Origin: Lachnospiraceae bacterium
Lineage (GTDB): Bacteria; Bacillota; Clostridia; Lachnospirales; Lachnospiraceae
Assembly: GCA_017634975.1 (NCBI GenBank)
Contig: JAGBMJ010000015.1
Coordinates: 80,578-144,577 of the forward strand
Length of the DNA stretch: 64,000 nucleotides
Direction of reading: 5' to 3'
Made by a program: the position numbers and the translations under genes. A model generated the notes under the pieces. The model was not told the origin of the DNA, made no database searches, and was given only the letters and a program-made list of their open reading frames with translations. Shown piece by piece: positions 17,172 to 26,318 of the stretch. Position 1 is the stretch's first letter; each line of letters opens with the position of its first letter.

Positions 17172-18467
17172 ATGAGTATACAAATTTTTATTATTATTAT
17201 TTTGGCGTACATAGTGATCATCGGAACCGTTAATGAAAAAGTGTTCCACATGCAGAGCGACATTGCATTGATCTTTTTTTCGTCCGTATTATCCTTCTTT
17301 TTGTTGTTGCTGCGCTATATTTTCCCGGCGGAGCCGCTGCACGAACTGATCGGCAGTCTGGGACATTTTGACTTCCGGGAGTATCTGATGGATGGCATGC
17401 TGTGCTTTATGCTTTTTGCGGGCGCCAGCAAAGTCAATATGGGAAAATTCAAGACCAACCTGCGCCCGATCTGTCTGCTGGCGTTTTTGACGACGCTGAT
17501 CGCTTCGTTTTTGTATGGCGGTCTTTTGTATCTGGCGGCGATGGCTTTTGCGCTTCCGCTGGATTTCTGGACTTGTGTGCTGCTTGGCTGCGTGGTGTCT
17601 CCCACCGATCCGATCGCCGCGACCGGCATCCTGAACAAGATCGGCCTGTCCAAAAATGTGTGTTCGGTCATTGAGAACGAATCCCTGTTTAACGACGGCA
17701 TCGGTGTTACGCTGTTTATTTTTGTACGCTCCCTGATCACGCACAGCGGCGACAGCAATGTCGTGGTCCTTCTGGTAAAAGAGATCTTTGGTGCGGCGGC
17801 AGTGGCTCTGATCGTATCCTTTCTGATGTTTCAGCTGATCAGGATTTCCAGGGATCCGATCCGTAATATCCTGGTTGCGTTCCTGAATGTTTTTCTGGTA
17901 TATCTGATCTGTGAGCATCTGGGATTTTCGGGAGTGCTGGCCTCCGTGATCTGCGGTTTCTTCTTCTCCTATCAGATGGACAAGATCCGCCGTGTATTGC
18001 CGGTGGTCGATCCGCATCATTTTTACGCCAATTTCTGGGAGATCCTGGAAGGAATCCTGAATGCCGCGTTATTTGTAATGATCGGCTTTGTAGTACTTGG
18101 CACCACCTTAAGCCCTTATGTGGTAATCCTTGTGCCGGTGACGCTGGCGGCGCTTATCCTGTCCAGAGCCGGTGGCGTGACGATCAGTACGATCCTCACG
18201 GGGCACAACATTCCCGGAAATTATGATCTGCCGGAGTTTGTGGCATTGATGACATGGTCGGCACTGAAGGGCGGTCTTTCTCTGGCGCTGGCACTGGAGA
18301 CACAGGAATATCTGCCCCAGCCGGTTTACGAGATCTTTCTGAATGTGGCGTTTGTGACCATATTCTTTACGGTTCTGGTGCAGGGCTTGTCGGTCCGACG
18401 CGTATATTTCGCTTTGGAAAAACATAAGGCAAAGCGTATGAGTTATAAATCGGGAGACGGAAAATGA
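17172..18467 (+). CDS. Cation:proton antiporter (CPA1/NhaP type)
   Basis: The 431-residue protein has about 12 transmembrane segments and the CPA1 core motifs SPTDPIAATGIL and ENESLFNDGIGVTLF, which hold the ion-binding Asp residues. It exchanges Na+ or K+ for protons. The frame can extend upstream to a TTG at 17094, but the ATG at 17172 places the first helix at the N-terminus as in homologues, and the promoter overlaps the longer version. No Shine-Dalgarno sequence precedes this ATG. It overlaps trkA by 4 bp, so antiport and NAD-linked potassium regulation appear to be made together. Confidence 0.88.
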   Translation: MSIQIFIIIILAYIVIIGTVNEKVFHMQSDIALIFFSSVLSFFLLLLRYIFPAEPLHELIGSLGHFDFREYLMDGMLCFMLFAGASKVNMGKFKTNLRPICLLAFLTTLIASFLYGGLLYLAAMAFALPLDFWTCVLLGCVVSPTDPIAATGILNKIGLSKNVCSVIENESLFNDGIGVTLFIFVRSLITHSGDSNVVVLLVKEIFGAAAVALIVSFLMFQLIRISRDPIRNILVAFLNVFLVYLICEHLGFSGVLASVICGFFFSYQMDKIRRVLPVVDPHHFYANFWEILEGILNAALFVMIGFVVLGTTLSPYVVILVPVTLAALILSRAGGVTISTILTGHNIPGNYDLPEFVALMTWSALKGGLSLALALETQEYLPQPVYEIFLNVAFVTIFFTVLVQGLSVRRVYFALEKHKAKRMSYKSGDGK

Positions 18468-19831
18468 AGATTATTGTTGTAGGATTAGGACGGACCGGGC
18501 ATTTACTGATCCAGTCCCTCGCTTCGGAAGATTATGATATCGTAGTGATCGACAAGGATAAAAAGCTGGTCGATGAGGTGACGGACCGATTCAGCGTAAA
18601 CGGGATCGCGGGCAGTGGTGCTTCACGTGAAACTCTGCTCGCTGCAGGCGCGGCTACTGCGGATGCGATCGTAGCACTCACACCGGTAGACGAGATCAAT
18701 CTCTTAAGCTGCATGCAGGCAAAAAACCTCGGAACGCGCTATGCGTCCGCAAGGATCACGATGCCGGATTTTGTAAAGGAAAGAGAAGCCCTCAAGAGAG
18801 AGTACCGGATCGATATGATCTTTACGCCCAGAGAAGATGTGGCGGAAGAGATCTATCAGAATATCGGTATGCCCGGCAATACCAAACTGGTGGGTTCCTG
18901 GAGAAACGGTATCCATCTGATGGATCTGAATCTGCTGGAGGATTCTCCCCTGTGCGGGCGCAGCCTGAACGACATCAAAAAGACCAACCACCTGAATATG
19001 CTGGTGGTCGCGGTACTGCGTGGTGGCAGGCTGACGATCCCGGATGGAAATTTTGTGGTGGAAGCCAATGACAATCTGACGCTGATCATTTCGGAAAAGG
19101 AGTTGTCACATACGCTGGAGTCTTTGGGGATCCATAGAAAAAAAGTCAAAAAGGTCATGATCATAGGCGGCAATACCATCAGTGAATACCTGCTGGGCCT
19201 GATGGAAAAGGACAGCTATCAGGTAACGGTGCTGGAAGAAGATGCCGACCGCTGCCGTGAACTGATGGATCGTTTTCCCAAGTGCAAAGTGCTGTGTACC
19301 GGGGAAGGGGAGCTGCTGGAGATCCTGAAGGAAGAGCGTATCACCGATATGGATATGGTGGTTTCCCTGACGAACAGTGATGAAACCAATCTGGTCATCA
19401 GTATGTATTCCTGGTCCTGCCGTATTCCGAGCGTACTTACCTATGTGGAAGTGACCGAGCATCTGCGCCTGCTGCATAAGGTGAATATCGATATTACCGT
19501 ATCTCCGGTGGAATCCACGTCTCTGCGGGCGATGCGGTTTATCCGGTATCATGACGGAGATGAAGCAGAGCAGGCGATCGGCAAGTTTTACATGGTCGCG
19601 GAAGGGCATGCCGAGATCAAAGAGCTGAAGGCCGGATCCGATTTTAAACTGCTCGATATCGCATTTAAGGAACCGTCTTTCAAACTGAAAAAGAATGTGC
19701 TGATCGCAGCGATCTTCCGCGATGGGGAACTGATCGTACCTTCCGGGAATACCACGATCCGGCAGGGCGATCAGGTGATCATTGCGACACCGAGGAAACA
19801 GAAGATACGACATCTCAATGATATTGTATAA
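18464..19831 (+). CDS. trkA: Trk potassium uptake regulatory protein TrkA
   Basis: The 455-residue cytoplasmic protein has two tandem RCK modules. Each has an NAD-binding Rossmann fold (GLGRTGHLL at the N-terminus and IGGNTISEYLL at about 230) followed by a TrkA-C domain. This is the usual full-length TrkA. It gates a TrkH/KtrB-type K+ channel in response to nucleotides, but no TrkH gene is in the window. The close coupling with the upstream CPA1 antiporter suggests it may gate that antiporter instead, since RCK domains are known to regulate CPA-type exchangers. That link is inference. Confidence 0.93.
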   Translation: MKIIVVGLGRTGHLLIQSLASEDYDIVVIDKDKKLVDEVTDRFSVNGIAGSGASRETLLAAGAATADAIVALTPVDEINLLSCMQAKNLGTRYASARITMPDFVKEREALKREYRIDMIFTPREDVAEEIYQNIGMPGNTKLVGSWRNGIHLMDLNLLEDSPLCGRSLNDIKKTNHLNMLVVAVLRGGRLTIPDGNFVVEANDNLTLIISEKELSHTLESLGIHRKKVKKVMIIGGNTISEYLLGLMEKDSYQVTVLEEDADRCRELMDRFPKCKVLCTGEGELLEILKEERITDMDMVVSLTNSDETNLVISMYSWSCRIPSVLTYVEVTEHLRLLHKVNIDITVSPVESTSLRAMRFIRYHDGDEAEQAIGKFYMVAEGHAEIKELKAGSDFKLLDIAFKEPSFKLKKNVLIAAIFRDGELIVPSGNTTIRQGDQVIIATPRKQKIRHLNDIV

Positions 19832-19855
19832 GTATCGTATATCCGGGGAGGCTGT

Positions 19856-21211
19856 ATGGAGCATTTTAAAAAATTTTTGATCCTGACCGATAAAGAACTC
19901 AATATCAAGGAATGCAATCCCGATTTTATGCAATATATCGGTCGCAGCGGGATACGCGGTCTGGATGAAGTGGTGCCTCCGCAGGATATGATGCAGCTTC
20001 GGAATGCTGTGTTTGCCATTGATCCCGGACGGCAGTGCCTGACCTGTTTCCGGATCCGTACGGAGGCCGGGAGCCTCAACTGGATCGCAGCCAATGTGGC
20101 AAAGACCGATACACCGGACGAAGAGATACAGATCGAGCTGAGTGATATCCAGTCTATGAAGATACAGGGGACGATGGCTTTTTATGACAAGATGACCGGG
20201 CTTCTGAATAAGCAGGGGATCACGAATTATGCGCAGGAACTGATGGGACGGTATCCTCGCAAAACCTTCTATTTTTTCCTGCTGGACATCGATCATTTTA
20301 AAATGGTGAATGATACCTTCGGGCATATGCGCGGTGATGAGGTGATCATTGATGTGGCCCATATCATACGTGATGTCATCGGTAAACGGGGAACGGTCGG
20401 CCGGATCGGCGGAGATGAGTTTATGCTGGTTCTGGAAAATGTACAGACCGAAGCGGATCTGCGTCTGGTGCTTGGAGAGGTGCGGGATGCCGTGCGTGAA
20501 AAGTACGAAAATTTCGGTGATAAACTGAACCTGACGGTTTCCATGGGAGGAGCGCGCTTTCCGGATTATACGGAGAGTTATGAGGAAATGTTTAATCTGG
20601 CGGACCGGATGCTGTATCTGGCAAAGATGAAAGGCCGGGATCGTTATATCTTTTATACACCGGCGATTCACGGACCGGTACATGAAGATGAAAAGATGTC
20701 TTCCGCTTCTCACAGAGCGGCCGGAGAGAGCGAAAAGACACGCCTGCTTATGGATTGCATCACACAGGCCTGCCGGGGGAATTTATCTGCAGAAAAGGAT
20801 TCCATTAAGCAGATGATGGGGCTGTTTGATCTGGATGCGGTATACTTATTTCAAGGCGAAGATACCGACAGCACATTTGGTCTGGAGCGATGCAGCGGCG
20901 CAGCGGGAGACAACCTGCGCGAAGCAAAGGTTTCCATGCCCAATCTGCACAGCAAAGAAATCCTTTCGCAGATCGGAAGCAACCAGATCGCGGTCATCAA
21001 TATCTATGACCTGAGTAAAGAGTTGTATTCGGATCTGATCACCTATATGGATGCGCAGGGATGCCGCGTGATGGTGATCTATCACCTGCGGGATTCCAAA
21101 AAGGGCGGCTATATCGTATATATCAATCGCACGGACAGTGCCTGCCGTCTTTCCGAGGCAGACCTTTCCGATCTGACTTATTATTCCCATTTATTTGAAT
21201 TGTTCTGGTAG
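19856..21211 (+). CDS. GGDEF-domain diguanylate cyclase with sensory flanks
   Basis: The 451-residue protein has an N-terminal PAS-like domain (about 1-105) and a GGDEF domain (about 115-270) with an intact GGDEF motif (185-189). A C-terminal segment of about 170 residues looks GAF-like. It should make cyclic di-GMP. There is no transmembrane segment, so it senses a cytoplasmic signal. It has a good GGGGAGG ribosome site and lies 24 bp after trkA, so it may be part of that operon. Confidence 0.88.
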   Translation: MEHFKKFLILTDKELNIKECNPDFMQYIGRSGIRGLDEVVPPQDMMQLRNAVFAIDPGRQCLTCFRIRTEAGSLNWIAANVAKTDTPDEEIQIELSDIQSMKIQGTMAFYDKMTGLLNKQGITNYAQELMGRYPRKTFYFFLLDIDHFKMVNDTFGHMRGDEVIIDVAHIIRDVIGKRGTVGRIGGDEFMLVLENVQTEADLRLVLGEVRDAVREKYENFGDKLNLTVSMGGARFPDYTESYEEMFNLADRMLYLAKMKGRDRYIFYTPAIHGPVHEDEKMSSASHRAAGESEKTRLLMDCITQACRGNLSAEKDSIKQMMGLFDLDAVYLFQGEDTDSTFGLERCSGAAGDNLREAKVSMPNLHSKEILSQIGSNQIAVINIYDLSKELYSDLITYMDAQGCRVMVIYHLRDSKKGGYIVYINRTDSACRLSEADLSDLTYYSHLFELFW

Positions 21212-21370
21212 GGATTACTATTCCGCCACGAGCCACGCACCAGCTGCGTGGCTGCGTGTCAAAGAAGCCGAACTGCGGGATTGTCGCCATTTGCGCAGCA
21301 AATAATGCATGGCGGCAATCCGTTACAATCAGCGGCTGGTTGGCCGCGGAATTGTAACCTTGACGCCCGT
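21212..21370. repeat. Cluster of three intergenic hairpins
   Basis: Three successive hairpins follow the diguanylate cyclase gene: GAGCCACGCA/TGCGTGGCT (21230-21253), CGGGATTG...CAATCCG around TCGCCAT/ATGGCGG (about 21276-21322), and GTTACAAT/ATTGTAAC around CAGCGGC/GCCGCGG (about 21322-21358). The first resembles the hairpin at 23777-23842. No gene is seen from here to 21583; the remaining stretch is A+T-rich and featureless. Confidence 0.6.
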
Positions 21371-21583
21371 AAGAAACAGAGCTGGTAAAAAATACTTCTT
21401 TACCGTCATAGCTGATTGTGTTATATTATTCTTGAAGGCAAGGAAAGATTACATTTTCTGAACATCTGAATCATTCTGAAAATCATTTGATCTCCCGTGC
21501 TTATTACAGTTTTAAATGAAAAGGGCAGGGAGACAGGAAAAGTCCATAAGGTCTCCGGCTGCTGAAATGCGAAAGGAGGAAAT

Positions 21584-22435
21584 ATGGACAAAAAAATGAA
21601 TACAGAGGAACGGTTGCAGTATCATCCGGCATACTGTGATGCTACGGAGGCGATTTTTTACAGAAACCGGAATGAGTTGACGTTTCAAAGAGAAGTCAGC
21701 CTGAACACGTTGCCGAGACGTATCGACTTGCTGGTGATCCGTAAAGAAGGTACGGTATCGATAGAAAACGAATTGGGCAGGATATTCCGACATTATAATC
21801 TTTGGGAGATGAAAGGCCCGGATGCAGCACTGAATGTCAGTACCTATTTTGACTTGATGAGTTATACGTATCAATATCTGGCAGAATACGCTCCGGAGGC
21901 GGATATACTGGATACAAGCCTTACATTTCTGCGAGAGAAGATGCCGGTTGAGTTGATGGCCTATTTCGTAAAGCACGGTTTTGAGGAAGAACAGCGTGGA
22001 GATGGCTTGTATCGATACCGAAAAGCAGGACATCCAGACATGCAGATCATAGTCATATCGCATCACGGCGTATCACCTTGGTATCGCATTATGGCGGAGA
22101 ATGCGGAAGAAGCAGATTTGGATGCAAGTGAAAAACTGTTTATGGAGCTTCCGGAGGAGCTGAGGCGAAGAACAATAACCGTGTGGGAAATGATGCAGGC
22201 AGTAAATGGAGATAAGAATTGGGAAAGGGAGGAAGAGAGTATGCCGACCAAAATGATATTTGAGGAGTTGAGAAATAAGGATGCACTGATCGCAGCACAA
22301 AATGCTGAGATTATGCGTGACAAGGTACAGCTCGAGGAAAAAGATGCGCAGATCAAACGGGATAAAGACCAGCTTGAACAGAAAGATGCGCGTATCCGGG
22401 AATTGGAGGCTATGCTTGAGATGGCGCGTAGCTGA
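21584..22435 (+). CDS. PD-(D/E)XK nuclease-like protein (Rpn-type) with C-terminal coiled coil
   Basis: The 283-residue protein has an N-terminal domain with the pattern RRIDLLVI ... EN-E ... NLWEMKGP, which fits the D-(x)n-ExK core of the PD-(D/E)XK superfamily as in Rpn-like putative recombination-promoting nucleases. The last 65 residues form a charged coiled coil built from repeats of the type (L)EEKDAQIKRDK. The gene has a clear AAAGGAGG ribosome site. It stands alone between a hairpin cluster and a terminator. Nuclease activity is a family-level inference, and the catalytic set is not fully certain. Confidence 0.6.
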   Translation: MDKKMNTEERLQYHPAYCDATEAIFYRNRNELTFQREVSLNTLPRRIDLLVIRKEGTVSIENELGRIFRHYNLWEMKGPDAALNVSTYFDLMSYTYQYLAEYAPEADILDTSLTFLREKMPVELMAYFVKHGFEEEQRGDGLYRYRKAGHPDMQIIVISHHGVSPWYRIMAENAEEADLDASEKLFMELPEELRRRTITVWEMMQAVNGDKNWEREEESMPTKMIFEELRNKDALIAAQNAEIMRDKVQLEEKDAQIKRDKDQLEQKDARIRELEAMLEMARS

Positions 22436-22449
22436 GCGGTAATGAAAAT

Positions 22450-22482
22450 AACAGCCTGTCGGAAAGCTCCGGCAGGCTGTTT
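22450..22482. terminator. Bidirectional terminator between convergent genes
   Basis: AACAGCCTGTCGG (22450-22462) pairs with CCGGCAGGCTGTT (22469-22481) with one G-U. It serves the nuclease-like gene and the converging acyltransferase gene. Confidence 0.8.
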
Positions 22483-22533
22483 GGTTATCAAAGTAGTAGA
22501 TCTGAGGTTTCTTTTGCAGGTGTGTCGGCTTCT

Positions 22534-23673
22534 TTAGGAAACTTTTTTGGGGGCTTTTTTCATTGCCTTATACACCAGATCCGACAATACCTTGACCAGC
22601 ACCGCTACCGCGGAAGTGATCAGGATCTGTGCCAGAAACAGCAGGAGCAGGTTTTTGTTGGAAGACAGATCTCCGTGTTTGTTGGCATAGATACAAGCCT
22701 GTCCGATCACGATATGGTGGAACAAAAAGTAGGTGTAACTGTATGCAGACAGCACATTGACCACTTTCATAAAATGGGGCATTTTCTTAAACAGTCCTTC
22801 CAGAGCCAGAAAGATGAAGAAAGTACCCACGGACAGGATCACGATGGACGGTGTCATATCGATGGGGAGTTTTGCCGGATAAAGCAGATAGAATCCCAGC
22901 AGTGCCACACCGATCGCAGCGGTCCATTTGGGGATGCGGTCCATCACCTCTACCAGAAACATGCCCAGGATGAAGTCGTAGATCTTGATCGTGAAATTGT
23001 TGTAGGAAGGAACCTCTGCCCAGGGCATATACTTGTAGGTGGCCAGAGCGATGATGTAGTATATGGTCGCGATGATCAGTGTGAGGTTACGGTTTTTCAT
23101 AATGCACTTGCGCAGCAGTGGGAATACGATGTACATCGGGATGAGACACCCGAGGAACCACTCCCCCAGCATCAGGGTGAAGGTCGGAATATTAAAGATG
23201 GAAAGGTAGCCGTCCATACCGAGCAGTGTAAAGATAAAGCAAAGCGGTGACGGTTTCACACCGGTCAGACTCTCAAAATAGACCGGAAACTCAAAGCCGA
23301 TCAGGAACAGGTAAATGGAATACAAAATGTAGGAGATATAGAACGGGATCAGGATCCGCATAAATCTCCCCTTGTAAAAGTTCTTCACGGAAAAGTCGGC
23401 TTTCTTCTTGCTTGACATCATCAGACCGCCGCCGGAGAGCATCAGGAACAGTCCCACACCGATGGCAGGAAAGTTCATATTCACATTGGCATACATCGCT
23501 TCGATGGTATCCTTCTGCCGGATCCCCTGCAGGTACAGTGTCACCAGCGTATGGTAATACACTACGCCCATCAGTGAGAGCAGCCGCAGGACGCTCATAA
23601 ATTCGTAGCGCCCCGGTCCGGAAGCCGTGGGCTGGGTTTTGGCAGTATTCTGTTCTTTTGGTTCCTGTGTCAT
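22534..23673 (-). CDS. Acyltransferase family 3 membrane protein
   Basis: The 379-residue protein has about ten transmembrane segments and the acyltransferase-3 opening (RYEFMSVLRLLSLMGVVYYH, with the conserved basic residue and His). Family members O-acetylate cell-surface polysaccharides, peptidoglycan or lipids. I chose the ATG at 23671-23673 because AGGGA lies upstream at the right distance. Longer versions from 23694 or a TTG at 23706 are possible. The gene has its own palindrome-containing promoter region. The substrate is unknown. Confidence 0.85.
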   Translation of the reverse strand: MTQEPKEQNTAKTQPTASGPGRYEFMSVLRLLSLMGVVYYHTLVTLYLQGIRQKDTIEAMYANVNMNFPAIGVGLFLMLSGGGLMMSSKKKADFSVKNFYKGRFMRILIPFYISYILYSIYLFLIGFEFPVYFESLTGVKPSPLCFIFTLLGMDGYLSIFNIPTFTLMLGEWFLGCLIPMYIVFPLLRKCIMKNRNLTLIIATIYYIIALATYKYMPWAEVPSYNNFTIKIYDFILGMFLVEVMDRIPKWTAAIGVALLGFYLLYPAKLPIDMTPSIVILSVGTFFIFLALEGLFKKMPHFMKVVNVLSAYSYTYFLFHHIVIGQACIYANKHGDLSSNKNLLLLFLAQILITSAVAVLVKVLSDLVYKAMKKAPKKVS

Positions 23674-23708
23674 ATGTGGTTCCCTTTTTTGCATATTTAC
23701 TTTCAAAA

Positions 23709-23731
23709 TAATACACTACTCTAGTGTGTAT
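23709..23731. promoter_or_regulatory. Palindrome upstream of the acyltransferase gene
   Basis: AATACACTACTCTAGTGTGTATT is an imperfect inverted repeat about 35 bp upstream of the chosen acyltransferase start. It may be an operator, but the binding protein is unknown. Confidence 0.4.
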
Positions 23732-23776
23732 TGCAAGTTTTCACAGATCTGTGATACCGCTCCAAGGAAGAAAACA

Positions 23777-23842
23777 CGTTACTATTCAGCGTCGAGCCAC
23801 GCACAAGCTGCGTGGCTGCGAGCCGATAACGTTGAATAGCGG
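23777..23842. repeat. Palindromic repeat (GTTACTATTCA ... GAGCCACGCA type)
   Basis: CTATTCA and TGAATAG arms enclose GAGCCACGCA/TGCGTGGCT. The inner hairpin matches that at 21230-21253, and the outer arm resembles the GTTACTRTTCA family. It lies between divergent genes. Confidence 0.65.
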
Positions 23843-23939
23843 TTTGGTGCCCTTTTGTGGCATTTTTGATCCGTTCATCTGCGGATTCTTGATAATATGA
23901 AAGGCTTTCGTTATAATGTTGGAATGAGGTGTGAGTCGA

Positions 23940-24224
23940 ATGAAAGCAAAGACAAAGATAACAATCCTGTTTGTGATCCGGATCTGTCTGTGGATCATAG
24001 CTCTGGTCACTACGGGATACTGGATGTATTACTCTTTTAAACTGACACACGATGGGATTTTTGATCCATATGAATATGCGGAGCTTTTGAGACCGGTTCT
24101 CTATCCCTGTCTGGTCATCGCGATCACGGCGGTCTGCATTTCTTTTGCATTGTACGCAAAAAGCCAAAAGCTGAAAAAGGAAATGAAGGAATTGAGGCCG
24201 CAGGGAGAAGAGGAAGATCGATAA
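23940..24224 (+). CDS. Small two-helix membrane protein
   Basis: I do not recognise this 94-residue protein. It has two predicted transmembrane helices (about 7-28 and 52-73) and a charged C-terminus rich in Lys and Glu. The ATG at 23940 is preceded by GAGGTG; a GTG 9 bp upstream is the alternative. It lies 28 bp before the LytTR response regulator gene on the same strand. It may belong to that operon as an accessory membrane protein. Confidence 0.65.
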   Translation: MKAKTKITILFVIRICLWIIALVTTGYWMYYSFKLTHDGIFDPYEYAELLRPVLYPCLVIAITAVCISFALYAKSQKLKKEMKELRPQGEEEDR

Positions 24225-24252
24225 AGCAGACAGTTTAAGGAGGAATGTCACC

Positions 24253-24954
24253 ATGCGCATTGCGATATGCGATGATGAAAAGATACTTGCAGAAAGACTG
24301 AAAGCAATGATCGAAGATGCAGTGAAAAGTCTGGATGTGCTGATGGATGTGTATACGGACGGCAACGAACTGCTGCGGCGTTTCGAACAGAAAAAATACG
24401 ATCTTGTTTTTCTGGATATCGAGATGCCGGCGATCGACGGACTGAGTGTGGCAGGAAAGCTGCGGGATGCGAGCGCAGAAGTGTTCATTGTTTTTCTGAC
24501 ATCCCATGTCGAGTATGCCATCAAAGGATATGAGGTCAACGCTCTGCGCTATCTGACCAAGCCGCCGGAAAAAGAAAAAGTCTATGAGATCATCGAGCAT
24601 GTGCAGAAAAAACAGGCCGATGAAAAAACGCTGTGGATCAAAGACAGTGAGGGGGAACGAAAGATCCGGCTATCGGAGATCATATACATTGAAGCACTCA
24701 ATCAGAAAATGATCCTTCATACCGCTTCGGGAAATTATGAGGTGTGGGGAAAACTGAATGAGTACGAAGAGAAACTGTGCGGGGATGGGTTTTTCCGTAT
24801 CCATCGCAGTTTTCTGGTTTCCCTTTCCAAAGTGATCGGCATCATGGGACGAAACATCCGGATGCTGGGGGGCGATGAACTGCCGATAGGCAGAACAAAA
24901 GTAAACGAATTTCGGGAAGCACTGATCGTATATGCGGATAAGGAGGCCTTCTGA
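24253..24954 (+). CDS. LytTR-family response regulator (AgrA/LytR-like)
   Basis: The 233-residue protein has a receiver domain (about 1-120) with acidic residues Asp7/Asp8, phospho-acceptor Asp55 in FLDIEMP and Lys in LTKPPEK. A LytTR DNA-binding domain follows (about 135-230: IYIEALNQK ... GFFRIHRSFLVSL). It would be phosphorylated by the kinase whose start overlaps its stop (TGATGG). Such pairs typically respond to peptides or cell-envelope signals. Its ribosome site AAGGAGGAAT is strong. Confidence 0.95.
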   Translation: MRIAICDDEKILAERLKAMIEDAVKSLDVLMDVYTDGNELLRRFEQKKYDLVFLDIEMPAIDGLSVAGKLRDASAEVFIVFLTSHVEYAIKGYEVNALRYLTKPPEKEKVYEIIEHVQKKQADEKTLWIKDSEGERKIRLSEIIYIEALNQKMILHTASGNYEVWGKLNEYEEKLCGDGFFRIHRSFLVSLSKVIGIMGRNIRMLGGDELPIGRTKVNEFREALIVYADKEAF

Positions 24955-26294
24955 TGGAAGTCGGATCCGTGATCAAGGACGGGGTGGAATATACGGCATT
25001 GGCTTTCGCATGCGGGATCTTTCTGCATGGTTTTTTTGATGACCGGATCCGGGTGACATGGAAACGTCTCGGTATTATCTTTACTGTTGTCGTGGTACTT
25101 TCTTTTCTGGATATCCTGATGCAGAAACAGCTGGGATGGAATCTGATCCTGATCCCTGTTTTTTTTATTTGTACTGCGATCGTGCTGCAGTGGGACATCA
25201 AAGCAGATCTGGGCGGATTCACCAAACGGCTTTTTTTTATCATCGGTACGGATGTTGCGATCTCTGTATATTCTCTGGAAATCGTTATGCTCGGCGCTTC
25301 CCTGGCCGGAGTCAGCGATGCGGCGGCAAAGGCCGGAATGCGCGAGAGAGGGGAAAGCATCGGATTTTATCTGATCTATGTGGGTGTTGTGATACTGATC
25401 GGAGCAGTGCTCTATTATCTTACGGAACGGCGCGGTGCGGCGATGCTCTTTCGCGGCAGTGATATCATTCTGACGGTCGCGATGGGAACGATCATTCTGC
25501 TTTCTCTCGGATTATATATGTATATCGAAAATAATGAGATGGTGAAGCTGTATCGCACCGGTTTGGAAGCGATGCTGCTTCTCTTGCTGCTCGTGATGCC
25601 GGTAATGATCTACAAAAATCGGCAGAGTGCTTATTTTATCGAGATGAGCGCCCACAATGAGAGCTATCTGGAGGCGGAACTGGCGGCATCCCGACAGTAT
25701 CGTGAGTCGCAGGAAGAAACCAGGGCATTCCGGCATGATATGCGCAACAACCTGACGCTTCTGGCCGGGCTGATGCAGGAGAAGAAATATGAAGAAGCGG
25801 AGCAATATATCCGCGATCTGAACGGGGAACTGGCTGCGTTGTCTCCGCGGATCGTCACCGGAGACGATATGCTCGATTCCCTGATCTCTTCCAAGCTCGG
25901 AGAACTGGAACGGCTGGGGATCGTACTTACGGTAAACGGCGTGATCGACGGCGGGCTGAACTGGAAACCCATCGATATCTGTGCGGTGTTTGCAAATGCA
26001 TTGGATAATGCGATGCGCGCCTGTCAGTCGGTACCGGAGGATTCACAGAGATATATCCGGATTTCATTTCGAAAAACGGAGTTGCAGAGAGTGATCACGA
26101 TCGCAAACAGTACGACAGAAAAAACAGACGCCGCAAGACTTCTGTCCGGAGAAGGAAGATATACCACCAAAAGCGACAAAAGCAGACATGGTTTTGGGCT
26201 GCATAATATCCGGCGTACCGTGGAAAAACACGGCGGAATGCTAAAGGTATCCTGCGATGATAAGGAGTTCCGATTGACTATTGTGCTGACATAG
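24954..26294 (+). CDS. GHKL-type sensor histidine kinase (AgrC-like)
   Basis: The 446-residue protein has six or so transmembrane segments in the first 220 residues, then a dimerisation helix with FRHDMRNN (His261) and a GHKL ATPase domain with NALDNAMRAC and the G box GFGLHNIRR. It is the partner of the LytTR regulator. The large multi-helix sensor domain is typical of kinases that sense peptides at the membrane. The downstream M13 protease and ABC exporter genes suggest the signal is a peptide or an envelope-active compound. The signal itself is unknown. Confidence 0.93.
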   Translation: MEVGSVIKDGVEYTALAFACGIFLHGFFDDRIRVTWKRLGIIFTVVVVLSFLDILMQKQLGWNLILIPVFFICTAIVLQWDIKADLGGFTKRLFFIIGTDVAISVYSLEIVMLGASLAGVSDAAAKAGMRERGESIGFYLIYVGVVILIGAVLYYLTERRGAAMLFRGSDIILTVAMGTIILLSLGLYMYIENNEMVKLYRTGLEAMLLLLLLVMPVMIYKNRQSAYFIEMSAHNESYLEAELAASRQYRESQEETRAFRHDMRNNLTLLAGLMQEKKYEEAEQYIRDLNGELAALSPRIVTGDDMLDSLISSKLGELERLGIVLTVNGVIDGGLNWKPIDICAVFANALDNAMRACQSVPEDSQRYIRISFRKTELQRVITIANSTTEKTDAARLLSGEGRYTTKSDKSRHGFGLHNIRRTVEKHGGMLKVSCDDKEFRLTIVLT

Positions 26295-26318
26295 AGGGGA
26301 GAAGGAGGAAAACAGAGT

